From the IMG/VR virus record IMGVR_UViG_3300044985_000125, positions 1-22,557 of that record: a stretch of 22,557 bases of DNA; one strand, written 5' to 3'. The notes under the pieces were generated by a model. It had not been told where the DNA came from. It worked only from the letters and a program-made list of their open reading frames with translations, and ran no database searches. Within the stretch, counting starts at the first letter, position 1. Each line of letters opens with the position of its first letter. This document shows positions 1-7,434 of this stretch, piece after piece. The translations under genes were made by a program, and so were the position numbers. The stretch comes from a virus.

Positions 1-405
1 GCCAACCGTAAAGCACCAGCCATCCCCTGCATCCGCGTCGAGGCCAAAGTTCAGCCAGCCTGGATTCGCAATGGTAACTCCAGCACGAAGGGAAGGAAGA
101 ATGATGGTCTGTGTTCCTATAATCGAGTAGCAACACGCTCCACCAAGAGGCCCATCGAAGAAGATGTAGTTTTGATCCTCCTCGGCCCCGGTTGGCGCTC
201 CAGATGCCGTAGCAATCCCACTGACAGTGGCACTACCAGTGCAGTGGAGTTGAGTACCTGGAAAATTGACGTGGAGATGACGCTTTCCAACGAGCTTTCG
301 AAGCGTCGTATTGTCACGAACGAGCCTCCCCGTCAGCCCATTGGAGAGCTTCGAGGGCGAGATCACCCCGTCACCGAGATGTCTACGAAAGACGCTACCT
401 CTCAT
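1..405 (-). CDS. Virion-type protein, tandem paralogue of the next gene (partial, runs off left edge)
   Basis: An open frame of 135 codons starts at ATG 405 and has no stop before the window edge. The ATG follows an AGGAGGG ribosome binding site at 411-417 that overlaps the TAG stop of the upstream gene (415-417), so the two are translationally coupled. The protein resembles its neighbour: both carry an N-terminal R-R-x-L-x-D-x-x-I-S-P-x-K-L pattern, then YSIIGTQTIILP here against YFILGAGTTTLLPQ there, then LNFGLDADAGDGWCFTVG against LNAGLEEAAALGVEYIFGG. The position, two genes after the major capsid protein, suggests a capsid decoration, head-fibre or connector protein, but no family is recognised. 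The C-terminus lies outside the window. Confidence 0.75.
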   Translation of the reverse strand, partial: MRGSVFRRHLGDGVISPSKLSNGLTGRLVRDNTTLRKLVGKRHLHVNFPGTQLHCTGSATVSGIATASGAPTGAEEDQNYIFFDGPLGGACCYSIIGTQTIILPSLRAGVTIANPGWLNFGLDADAGDGWCFTVG

Positions 406-414
406 AACGCCCTC

Positions 415-1263
415 CTAGAGCAAGAACGACTCGTTGTCGTCCTCGACATCAGCACAGATGATCTCTGTCCAGTTCCACAGGCACCCCGCTGCACCCTGAA
501 GGAAGTGAGCGAACGGAACGTAGACCAGATCAGCGACCAGACTCTCCGCGTCCGGAACTTGGAAGTCTCCCGACTCCCCCTTGGTGTGGTTGGTGAAGAT
601 GAACGTGGGCTTGCCGCCCTTCATCCTCACTTCGCAGGTGACGATGTCGTTGTCCGCGACGGCACTGACCCGAGGGAACGGAGTCGTGACCGTGGTAGCG
701 TCACCGACGATCGTCTCCACATTGACCACGCCCGCCTGAATGTTCAGGCAGACCATGTCGTTGTAGTCGTCGACAGGTCCTGCCGCCTCGGCCAGTCTGA
801 AGCCGATGGCGCACTCTGCCGCCTCCGAAGCGTCGTCCAATGCGAACTTGTGCCGGATCAGCCTGTTGCCTCTGGTGCCATCACCGACGGTGCCACCAAG
901 CGGGTTCTTAACCGTCTGGAGCCCACCGAAGATGTACTCGACACCCAGAGCAGCCGCCTCTTCCAGCCCTGCGTTCAGAGTCCCAGTTGCTGCGGGCTGC
1001 TGCGGAAGCAGAGTCGTAGTGCCTGCACCCAAGATGAAGTAGGACGCATTGCCACCAAAGAGCCCAAGAAAGTGGCAAAAGTTGAAAGCGCCTGTTGATC
1101 CAAGTGGATCCTCGTAGCCACCGACACCAACGCATAGCGGCGACTCTCCCGGCCACTGCACATTGAGATACCTGTTGCTCTTCAGGCGGTCGATCAGTTT
1201 TGCAGGGCTGATGATGTCGTCATCCAAAGCCCTACGGGGAATTCCTCGTCCTGTTCCTGGCAT
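415..1263 (-). CDS. Putative capsid-associated structural protein (282 aa), paralogue of the partial gene at 1-405
   Basis: This frame lies directly downstream of the major capsid gene. I chose ATG 1263 because the preceding GGAGGAGGAGGAG is a very strong ribosome binding site. An in-frame TTG at 1281 would translate that site into a run of glutamates and is unlikely. The protein is rich in Gly, Ala, Thr and Val with no long hydrophobic segment, as expected of a beta-rich virion protein. The N-terminal third matches the next gene (R-R-x-L-x-D-x-I-I-S-P-x-K-L at residues about 9-22, YFILGAGTTTLLPQ further in). The C-terminal part (VSAVADNDIVTCEVRMKGG) looks like beta strands. Decoration protein or head fibre is the likeliest role; no catalytic motif is visible. 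Confidence 0.8.
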   Translation of the reverse strand: MPGTGRGIPRRALDDDIISPAKLIDRLKSNRYLNVQWPGESPLCVGVGGYEDPLGSTGAFNFCHFLGLFGGNASYFILGAGTTTLLPQQPAATGTLNAGLEEAAALGVEYIFGGLQTVKNPLGGTVGDGTRGNRLIRHKFALDDASEAAECAIGFRLAEAAGPVDDYNDMVCLNIQAGVVNVETIVGDATTVTTPFPRVSAVADNDIVTCEVRMKGGKPTFIFTNHTKGESGDFQVPDAESLVADLVYVPFAHFLQGAAGCLWNWTEIICADVEDDNESFLL

Positions 1264-1290
1264 CTTCTCCTCCTCCTCCAATGAAGATGT

Positions 1291-1313
1291 GGGGGTGGAT
1301 GCGATCCACCCCC
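1291..1313 (-). terminator. Perfect hairpin between capsid gene and next gene
   Basis: GGGGGTGGAT (1291-1300) and its exact reverse complement (1304-1313) form a 10-bp stem with a 3-nt loop. It sits just after the capsid stop codon (1324-1326), where many phages place a partial terminator or an mRNA-stabilising hairpin. No clear U-run follows on the minus strand (ACATCTTCATT), so attenuation or 3'-end protection fits better than full termination. Confidence 0.6.
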
Positions 1314-1323
1314 GTTAAGTCAC

Positions 1324-2661
1324 CTAGTCGTTGAGTTGCGGATCCTTCAGGTCGCGCAGGACGCCATTGGCCACCGGCATGTCGCAACCGATGTTCTCCA
1401 TGCACGCCATGAACGCTTCCCACTTCGCCTGACGGTTGCCCGTCGAAGCGATGGCCAGATGAAGCAGCGAGCCCTCGTCGACCCACTGTGTCTCCTGCGC
1501 CACGTAGTGGAAGAACGTATCCCACGCCAGAAGGAACAGCTCGCGGGGGATGAGGTCGAACGACCGGTTGATCCGGAGGGCAACGCCTGGAGCGTAGTGC
1601 ATCAGCTCCCCCTCTTTGTAACCGGTGCCCTTGTCATACGTCCCCGACTGAACGGCACGCCGACGATCCGGAGCCACGAACTCGATGTACTTCTCGATCT
1701 GCCCCGGGGTCGTCCAGATGTCCGTCACACGCTTCCCGGACTCCTCATGAATCTGATGGCACATCCGGATGAGGATCTGCTCGGTCAGGTTCCGGAGGGT
1801 TCCCCCGTTGTCGTCCACGATCGACTTCAGCTTCTCGTTGCCGGTCAGCGTGCGGTCGATGCCATGGATGTCGGTGCTGTAGGTACCATCGTCGACCAGT
1901 CCCCGGATCCCGTTGGCGAACACGGTGTTCACCTCGGTTGTGACCCCGGTCTTGGAGACGATGATGATGGTGTCGTCGGCCACGACAGTGCTGCCCGAGT
2001 CGTGATCGGTGACGGCCACACCCGCTTCGGTCTCGAAGGTGATCTGACGATTCGTGTAGTTGACGGATGCGACACGGACGCCATCAGTGTCGACAGCGGT
2101 GCCCCGAGGGGCGGTGATGTCTCCACCGTCACGAACGGAGACCTTGTGCCCGACCCGGAGCAGCTTGGTAGCTTCCGGGACACGGAGGGTGATGAAGTCG
2201 TTTTCGGCTGCCTCGACGTAGGCACGAATGCCCAAGCCAGCCGTACCGACGTAGGTGGACTCGACGAACTTGCCGAGGTTGGACGCGGTCTCCTCCGTGC
2301 GCCGACGAACCTCACCTCCGGACCACGCCGACTTGCCGGTGTTCGCAGCACGTCGAGTGAGCCAGCCGATGTTCATCGTCGCCTGGAAGATGGTGGGGCG
2401 CAGGTTGAACTGCACCTCGTTACGACCCCGGGCCGTCTGAAGGTCGCCCTCGTCGAGGATCTGCGCCACGTTCTGGGGCAGAGCCAGCACACCGTTGAAC
2501 TTCACGTCACCTTCGGTGACACGAGCGCCAGCGGGTGTCGACTTGGACAGCTTCTCGCGGAACGGGGCCTCCTCATTGATCATCGGCTCCAGCGCCTTGG
2601 ACGGGTACACCGTCTTCAGAGCTACGCCGAGATCCGAGAATCCCGAACCAATGTTGGCCAT
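1324..2661 (-). CDS. Major capsid protein (HK97-type fold)
   Basis: A 445-residue protein immediately follows the scaffold gene, the usual place and size for a phage major capsid protein. The N-terminal arm (residues 8-39, containing FSDLGVALKTVYPSKALEPM) is typical of capsid families whose arm reads roughly LxxxLKxVYxxxxxxxxNxxxPFxxxL. The middle is beta-rich (residues about 170-240, many Val/Thr/Asp), fitting E-loop and P-domain. The C-terminal third has a helix resembling the HK97 spine region (EQILIRMCHQIHEESGK) and an A-domain-like end. There is no N-terminal cleavage domain of HK97 length; a separate scaffold is used instead. ATG 2661 is preceded by GGGAG (2672-2676). That site can pair with CTCCC at 2681-2685 (read on the minus strand) in a small hairpin, which could limit translation. 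A second copy of the N-arm occurs at 9741-10196. Confidence 0.9.
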   Translation of the reverse strand: MANIGSGFSDLGVALKTVYPSKALEPMINEEAPFREKLSKSTPAGARVTEGDVKFNGVLALPQNVAQILDEGDLQTARGRNEVQFNLRPTIFQATMNIGWLTRRAANTGKSAWSGGEVRRRTEETASNLGKFVESTYVGTAGLGIRAYVEAAENDFITLRVPEATKLLRVGHKVSVRDGGDITAPRGTAVDTDGVRVASVNYTNRQITFETEAGVAVTDHDSGSTVVADDTIIIVSKTGVTTEVNTVFANGIRGLVDDGTYSTDIHGIDRTLTGNEKLKSIVDDNGGTLRNLTEQILIRMCHQIHEESGKRVTDIWTTPGQIEKYIEFVAPDRRRAVQSGTYDKGTGYKEGELMHYAPGVALRINRSFDLIPRELFLLAWDTFFHYVAQETQWVDEGSLLHLAIASTGNRQAKWEAFMACMENIGCDMPVANGVLRDLKDPQLND

Positions 2662-2697
2662 CTCTCTACTTCTCCCGCAGGGGAGGAGACCTAAACG

Positions 2698-3837
2698 CTA
2701 AGCATTGCCGAACATTTTTTCTGCTCGCCATTTGCTATACGCCAGGGTCCAGTTCCCATGCCTGTCGAACTGCGGGACGCTCTTTGGCGGCTGCGGCTCT
2801 TTCATCCCCTGTGGGAGGGGAGGGCCTCCATGCTTTGGCTTTGGCCCAGAGTTGACTGGAGTTCGCTTCTGTCCCGATACCTTTTGGAACTTCGGCTTGA
2901 GGCTCATCGCCTCAGCAAACTCCCCCATCAGGTGCTTGACCGCTGCCGGAATGTTGATGCCCGGTGAGTCCTTGGGCAGTCGATTCAGGTGTTGGGCAAG
3001 CTGGTTCCTGACGGACGTGGTGAGGACACCAAACTGCTTGGAGCTTAGGTCGATCCCGTACTCCTTCGCCTGTGCCCTCATCTCCGTGTTGAACTCTTCA
3101 CGAGTCAGCCTTGCTACTTGAGCGCCACGTAGTTCTTCCTTGCGATGTGTCTCTCTGCGTCCGAGTACAGCCTGTCGAGCCTTGTCCTGCTGTCTCTCGA
3201 TGCCCGCGATCTCTCGGTTGACGCCGTTCAACTCTCGACGCCCACGAGTGACCGAAGACATGATCGACCGAAGTTCACTTCTCTTGGACGAGACCTGCTG
3301 TTGCAGCGTGGACTTCTCGAAGTCTTCCGCCTTGCCGACTTGGGCTTCGAGCGCCTTGATCTCGTTCTCGACCTGACCGTATGCCCCGACCAGTTGCATC
3401 TGGTCCTGTTGGATCGCCTTGATGTCCTCTTGCAGTGAGCCTAGCTGGTTGTTGAGCCCCTGTACGTCCGGATCCTCTGCGATGAGTGCTTCGGGATCCA
3501 CATCGTCCGCATCTTGGTTCATCAGGTAGTCCCGCAACTCGGCCATCTCTTGATGGATCCGAGAAGAGGAATTCGCCTGTTCGAAGTATCCGGCGACCAT
3601 TGCGTCTTCGTCGCCGCCGTACTTGTCCAAGAGCTTCTGAAGAGCCGTGCTGCGTCCCGGCGCAGGGGCATCTTCTGTGTCGTCAGGGGCGTCGTCTCCG
3701 GTGTCGGTCGTGGTGTCGTCGGCTTGGGAGTCGTCTACGGACGCAGCCGTGTCGTCGGTAGGCGTGTCGGTTGGCTGGTCGGTAGGGGAGTCCTCACCGG
3801 TTCCAGCGTCATCGACTGCATCGGCGTCTACTGTCAT
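2698..3837 (-). CDS. Capsid scaffolding protein
   Basis: This 379-residue protein has the layout of phage scaffolds. Residues 1-60 are a very acidic, low-complexity Asp/Thr/Pro-rich tail. A long helical and coiled-coil part follows (about 110-235, rich in Glu, Gln, Lys, Leu). The C-terminus (about 320-379) is basic and Pro/Gly-rich, with a terminal segment containing WTLAYSKWRAEKMF. Basic C-terminal helices of scaffolds bind the inner face of the capsid protein, and this gene lies just 36 bp before the capsid gene, as usual. ATG 3837 has a GAGGAA ribosome binding site. No protease motif is visible. The assignment rests on composition and position, not on a recognised sequence family. Confidence 0.8.
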   Translation of the reverse strand: MTVDADAVDDAGTGEDSPTDQPTDTPTDDTAASVDDSQADDTTTDTGDDAPDDTEDAPAPGRSTALQKLLDKYGGDEDAMVAGYFEQANSSSRIHQEMAELRDYLMNQDADDVDPEALIAEDPDVQGLNNQLGSLQEDIKAIQQDQMQLVGAYGQVENEIKALEAQVGKAEDFEKSTLQQQVSSKRSELRSIMSSVTRGRRELNGVNREIAGIERQQDKARQAVLGRRETHRKEELRGAQVARLTREEFNTEMRAQAKEYGIDLSSKQFGVLTTSVRNQLAQHLNRLPKDSPGINIPAAVKHLMGEFAEAMSLKPKFQKVSGQKRTPVNSGPKPKHGGPPLPQGMKEPQPPKSVPQFDRHGNWTLAYSKWRAEKMFGNA

Positions 3838-3852
3838 TGGTTCCTCGCTTGG

Positions 3853-3871
3853 CTGAGGGGTAGGCCCTCAG
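3853..3871 (-). promoter_or_regulatory. Intergenic hairpin before the scaffold gene
   Basis: CTGAGGG (3853-3859) and CCCTCAG (3865-3871) form a 7-bp stem with a 5-nt loop in the only gap between the zinc-ribbon gene and the scaffold gene. It lies just upstream of the scaffold ribosome binding site. It may be an RNA processing or translation-tuning element; no U-run follows, so it is a poor terminator. Confidence 0.45.
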
Positions 3872-3878
3872 TCGCAAA

Positions 3879-4061
3879 CTACTTTACCACACTGACTTCC
3901 GGCATCTGATTGAAGACACCGGGGGTCAACTTGAACGAATTCGTACACTGAGCGCACTTGATGATGAGAGGGTGATCCCCTCCTGAGAAGTACCCCATCG
4001 TCAACGGTCCTTTCGCAGTTGAAACCGGCCGTCGGCAGGTTGGACACCAAACGGTTCTCAC
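3879..4061 (-). CDS. Small zinc-ribbon protein (60 aa)
   Basis: Two CxxC pairs, C6-P-T-C9 and C36-A-Q-C39, separated by 26 residues, form a classical zinc ribbon. The GTG start at 4061 overlaps the TGA stop of the upstream gene (GTGA), so translation is coupled. It is in the virion gene block between the portal and scaffold genes, where it may act as an assembly factor or in late transcription. The portal protein also carries a CxxC...CxxC insert. No exact family is recognised. The short length is complete: the frame ends with QMPEVSVVK and a TAG stop. Confidence 0.75.
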   Translation of the reverse strand: MRTVWCPTCRRPVSTAKGPLTMGYFSGGDHPLIIKCAQCTNSFKLTPGVFNQMPEVSVVK

Positions 4062-4213
4062 GCTAGTCCTCTAGCCTGATCGCCCGCCTTCTCTCGACTG
4101 GGCTTCCAACCTGTCTTTCGCATCGTTCCGTAGACGTAAGCGTCCGCTCTCTTCTTCGAAAGCCCCTTCTTCTTGGCCTTCACCTTGAGCGCCCGCTCCA
4201 TCTCTTCAGGCAT
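4058..4213 (-). CDS. Small basic protein with AYVYGTMRKTGW motif (51 aa)
   Basis: ATG 4213 directly abuts the previous stop (TAG-ATG) and the TGA stop overlaps the next GTG. The protein is lysine-rich with KAKKKGLSKKRADAYVYGTM followed by RKTGWKPSREK. From memory of the family, small phage proteins with a KKKGLSxxRAxAYVYGTxRKTGWKPS core are common in virion gene blocks. Their function is not established. The charge suggests contact with DNA or with an acidic protein such as the scaffold tail. Confidence 0.75.
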   Translation of the reverse strand: MPEEMERALKVKAKKKGLSKKRADAYVYGTMRKTGWKPSREKAGDQARGLA

Positions 4214-4348
4214 CTAGCCTCCGACAGCCAGCCTGATCAGGTCTGCCTTGCTCAGGCCCTTTGGCTTTGCCTTCGGCTTTGGTCTGGGCTTCGGCTTGAG
4301 GGTGACCATCTTCTTCTCCACCCTCTTCTTCCCAGTCGTGCCGCCCAT
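4214..4348 (-). CDS. Very basic Lys-Pro repeat mini-protein (44 aa)
   Basis: ATG 4348 overlaps the TGA stop of the preceding gene (TGATG) and the TAG stop abuts the next ATG. The sequence contains a Lys-Pro tract (KPKPRPKPKAKPKGL) like histone H1 tails, followed by a short helix, SKADLIRLAVGG. Such tails bind nucleic acid without specificity. Its place among the head genes suggests DNA condensation or an internal virion component. No family is recognised. Both junctions with neighbours are tight, which supports a real gene despite the small size. Confidence 0.65.
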   Translation of the reverse strand: MGGTTGKKRVEKKMVTLKPKPRPKPKAKPKGLSKADLIRLAVGG

Positions 4349-4557
4349 CAGTACGCCGCCTTGTAGGGGCTGTTGTGCTTCACCTTCGTGCGCCGCCTCT
4401 TGCGGTTGCTGGACTTCACCTTGTCGGTGTCTTCCAGATCGGAGATCCCCTTCATCTGGTCCCCGATGGTCGACCCCTCGTGCCGCCCGTAGTTCTTCAC
4501 GGCAACAGTGTTCTGGGCGCTCATGCTGCCCTTCCCGTACTTCTTGTTCTTCGGCAT
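4348..4557 (-). CDS. Small basic protein (69 aa)
   Basis: ATG 4557 follows AGGTAG, part of the preceding gene's stop region; the stop overlaps the next start. Both termini are basic (MPKNKKYGKG at the N-terminus, NRKRRRTKVKHNSPYKAAY at the C-terminus), around a more acidic middle (GISDLEDTDK). It is unrecognised. With the 82-, 44- and 51-residue genes it makes a run of four basic mini-proteins between portal and scaffold. Confidence 0.65.
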   Translation of the reverse strand: MPKNKKYGKGSMSAQNTVAVKNYGRHEGSTIGDQMKGISDLEDTDKVKSSNRKRRRTKVKHNSPYKAAY

Positions 4558-4560
4558 GAG

Positions 4561-4809
4561 CTACCTCTTCTTCTTCTTCTTGCTGTCCAGACCCTCGGCC
4601 TGATCTCCAGCCTTGGCCTCACCGTACTTGTCTTCCAGTTCCTTGTTCCGACGCCTCAGACGCTCGATCGTCTCTTCCGCATCGGACTGTGTAGGAGGAG
4701 GCTCAGGAGTGCGGGTGTCCGCTTCCAGAAGCGGTGGCTTCTTTTCGGTGAAGTCGTAGCTCTCCTTGTCCCACGGCATCACTTCCTTCTTCTTCTTCTT
4801 CTCTGCCAT
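4561..4809 (-). CDS. Small protein with lysine runs at both ends (82 aa)
   Basis: ATG 4809 follows AGGAGG with a 5-nt spacer, and that site overlaps the portal TAG stop, so it is coupled to the portal. A GTG one codon earlier is in frame but too close to the ribosome binding site. The protein begins MAEKKKKKE and ends with KKKKKR. The middle has a Pro/Thr-rich linker (RTPEPPPTQSD) and a predicted helix, AEETIERLRRRNKELEDKYG. The lysine runs come from repeated AAG triplets, a slippage-prone tract. Position after the portal suggests a head assembly or internal head role; no family is recognised. Confidence 0.7.
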   Translation of the reverse strand: MAEKKKKKEVMPWDKESYDFTEKKPPLLEADTRTPEPPPTQSDAEETIERLRRRNKELEDKYGEAKAGDQAEGLDSKKKKKR

Positions 4810-4818
4810 CACTTCCTC

Positions 4819-7434
4819 CTACTGCGCTTCTGCTGCCCCCGGCGAGGACCCCGGTGCTACTTGTGGGGCCATCGCGGCCATCTGTGCCTTCTGTGCCATG
4901 AGGCGATAGCCATCGACCACCGCACGGAAGCGCATGAACTGTTCGACCTTCTGCTGGACCTCACCGGGATCCTGCATGGTCTGGTTCGCCTTCCCGATGA
5001 TGACTGCTTGAAGGCCCTGCATCTCTGGCGGTTGCTCAGCCGTGCGAACGTCGATCATCTGCTGCCACACGCCAAAGATCTTGATCTCGATCTGCTTCGG
5101 CAAGAAGACAGGCGCGGGAGGTTCCTGCGGAGGAGGAGGCATGGCAGCGGCAGCATCAGGGTTCTGTCCATCCGGACCAGCATCTTCCAAGACGGTGGCT
5201 ACCATCGTGTCGAACTGCTTCTTCTGCTCTTCGTAGTTGCTCAGGGCCTCCGCGTACATCTCTGCGGCTTCCTGTGGGGGAGGCTCGCCACCGTAGAACT
5301 CACGGGTTCTGGCATCGACAGCTTCGAGTCGGGAGAGGGTATCCTCCCATCCAGCGATGAGGGGAAGGATCTGATCCCATCCAGCTTCGGCCGCCATCTG
5401 CTTCCCTTCGTCCTGAAGGATCATGGTGCCGAGGGTCTGGAATCTGATCTGGTGATTGTCGATCGAGGGGTCGATGACCGGGATAACCTGATCGTCTACG
5501 AAGTCCACCCACTGCTGCTTGGCCTTGTCGATCTGAAGTGAGGAGTCCTCGTTGATGTCCGTCGGGAGACCCATGTTCTCAAGGATCCTCTTCTTCGCCA
5601 GCGGGCTCGTCGCGTCGTAAAGCTGATCGGTCAACGCCTCACGAGTGGCCTCCCGCATGATCACAGACTGGTCGACGTACGCCTGCTTCTCGACTTTCAC
5701 CTTCGTCTGACCGGCGATGGCCTCCCGGTCGTACTGCTTCAACTCCCATGAGCCATCAGGGGAAGCCTGCTCGTAGGTGTCTGGGTCGACTCGGTTGACC
5801 CAGAGCAGCTTGAGTTGATGCTCCCAAATGGATTCAAGCGAGGTCACGATGCCGCGTTCACGGGTCGCCCTCTTTCGTTCGGCCTGCTCACCCAGGATTT
5901 GGAGCCCGGACGTAGTAGTGACGTTGCGAGGGGCCTCGCCGACTTCAATGTCAGCAGGACCGACGATCGCAGTCATATCGTCAATGCAGGCTTGCCGCTC
6001 GTTGTAGACGCCTTGTGGCATCAGGATCGACCCGAAGACCTCTGGCTTGGCGTCTGGATTGATAGGGGAGACGCGATAGCGGAAGAGCTTGCCCAGACCG
6101 TAGGCCGCGTTGAACTCGGGGCCTTCAAGGTCTGCGTCTTCCGGGATCAAGAGGTTCGGCGAGCCCATGCGCTCGCGGGCCTCGATCGTCTGCGCGTCCA
6201 TCCCGTTGATTCGGTTCTGTGGGGAGATCAGGTCGTCAGGCAGTGCCTTGCCCCAGAACTCCCCCTCACGTCTCTTCCACACAGCAGAGGTGAGCATGAC
6301 CTCCGGGACCTCTGCCATCCCCTTCTCATCTTCGATCCGCTGCATCAAGGGACCGTTGGCTGCGATGAGTCCCTGTTTATGACCGATGATGATGATCTTC
6401 CGGCCCTCCGGGTGACGGTAGGAAGGGTCGTGATAAAGCTCGAAGACCTGGGTGTGGTGATCGTAGATCCCGGCGTCAAAGCCGTAGTCGAAGCGGCCGA
6501 TGATGTCCCACTCGCCAAGCATCGGGTGCGAGCGCATCAGTTCCTCGGGTGACTCTGGCTCGACCTCGTCGATGAGGTCGGGGTACTGCTCCTCGACCCA
6601 GTCGAGGGAGCGCACCTTGAGGACACCGTGCATCACGGAGTTCGTGTTGTCGACTCCAACCCCACCGTTCTGAGGGTAGTACTCGAAAGGGGAGATCACC
6701 TCAAGATCGGTGCCTCCCCTTGGGGTCTGACGGCCAAGAGGACGAGCGAAGAGATCTCTACCGTGTGACTGCTCCTCATTGAGATTGGCTTGTTCCAGCG
6801 GTCCACCACACGCGACACACGCTGTAATCGGCGTCCCTTCCTTCGTGAAGGGTTCCGAGAAGGTGGCCCCGCACGAAGAACAGCGAGCAGCATCGACCGA
6901 CACCCACATCAATTCCGACCAGCTCTCGTTCCAGAACGACTTCATGATCCCCGTGCCGAACGTGATCACGTTGCGGATAAATCGGTCCCGCTTGTCTGGC
7001 CATTTGAGTTTCTCCAGCCTGTCGTTCAGGACATCGTTGGCAACCTTGACTGCGGCTTGGGAACGAGGGTCGCGGGTACTCGTGACCACCTTCGGCTTCC
7101 ACTGGCGCTTTGACAGCGTGGAAAACTCGATGTCGATCGCGGGCGCGATGCGGTTCGTAACAGGACGGGGAAGCTCGATCTCGGAAGTGGGCTGCATCTC
7201 TCGGAAGGCGAACCCACGAACACCTTCGAACGTCTGCTCCCAGTCGCGCTCGATCCACTGCCGACCGAGATCGTAGTAGAGAGCTAGGGCAACTCGGGTG
7301 AGATGCCTGTTGCGGTACTGGGAGTACCGCTGGAAGTAGCGGTCACGGAAGCCGAGGACATAGTCTTCATCTGCTTCGACTGTCGGGAAGCGAAACAGCT
7401 TGTCCTTGTCGAAGACGATGGTGTCATCAGCCAT
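4819..7434 (-). CDS. Portal protein (871 aa) with a zinc-ribbon insert
   Basis: The portal forms the ring at the capsid vertex through which DNA is packaged. The 871-residue length puts it among large portals like that of P22. Recognisable features are a helical N-terminus (about 35-65, tyrosine/arginine-rich), LPRPVTNRIAPAIDIEFSTL (about 88-107), a wing and stem region with EFWGKALPDDLISPQNRING (about 392-411), and PADIEVGEAPRNVTTTSGLQ (about 493-512). The C-terminal part has coiled-coil and low-complexity Pro/Ala/Gln stretches. An insert at about residues 185-210 has two CxxC pairs (C185, C188, C206, C209), a likely zinc ribbon. ATG 7434 overlaps the previous stop by 8 nt and has AGAGGA upstream. 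A diverged copy of residues about 495-514 occurs in the small gene at 10835-11065. Confidence 0.88.
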   Translation of the reverse strand: MADDTIVFDKDKLFRFPTVEADEDYVLGFRDRYFQRYSQYRNRHLTRVALALYYDLGRQWIERDWEQTFEGVRGFAFREMQPTSEIELPRPVTNRIAPAIDIEFSTLSKRQWKPKVVTSTRDPRSQAAVKVANDVLNDRLEKLKWPDKRDRFIRNVITFGTGIMKSFWNESWSELMWVSVDAARCSSCGATFSEPFTKEGTPITACVACGGPLEQANLNEEQSHGRDLFARPLGRQTPRGGTDLEVISPFEYYPQNGGVGVDNTNSVMHGVLKVRSLDWVEEQYPDLIDEVEPESPEELMRSHPMLGEWDIIGRFDYGFDAGIYDHHTQVFELYHDPSYRHPEGRKIIIIGHKQGLIAANGPLMQRIEDEKGMAEVPEVMLTSAVWKRREGEFWGKALPDDLISPQNRINGMDAQTIEARERMGSPNLLIPEDADLEGPEFNAAYGLGKLFRYRVSPINPDAKPEVFGSILMPQGVYNERQACIDDMTAIVGPADIEVGEAPRNVTTTSGLQILGEQAERKRATRERGIVTSLESIWEHQLKLLWVNRVDPDTYEQASPDGSWELKQYDREAIAGQTKVKVEKQAYVDQSVIMREATREALTDQLYDATSPLAKKRILENMGLPTDINEDSSLQIDKAKQQWVDFVDDQVIPVIDPSIDNHQIRFQTLGTMILQDEGKQMAAEAGWDQILPLIAGWEDTLSRLEAVDARTREFYGGEPPPQEAAEMYAEALSNYEEQKKQFDTMVATVLEDAGPDGQNPDAAAAMPPPPQEPPAPVFLPKQIEIKIFGVWQQMIDVRTAEQPPEMQGLQAVIIGKANQTMQDPGEVQQKVEQFMRFRAVVDGYRLMAQKAQMAAMAPQVAPGSSPGAAEAQ

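Noticed and set aside
172-1098. Long plus-strand open frame opposite the two left-edge genes
   Set aside because: It is antisense to two genes with strong ribosome binding sites and coherent protein sequence; its own translation is Arg/Val/Asp-rich and lacks a start site.
1336-2694. Plus-strand 452-codon frame opposite the capsid gene
   Set aside because: Mirror of a GC-rich coding region. The minus-strand product is a clear capsid protein; this one has His/Arg/Asp shadow composition.
4375-5541. Plus-strand 388-codon frame opposite the portal end
   Set aside because: Leu/His/Arg-rich shadow of the portal and lysine-rich genes (AAG read backwards gives CTT leucine runs).
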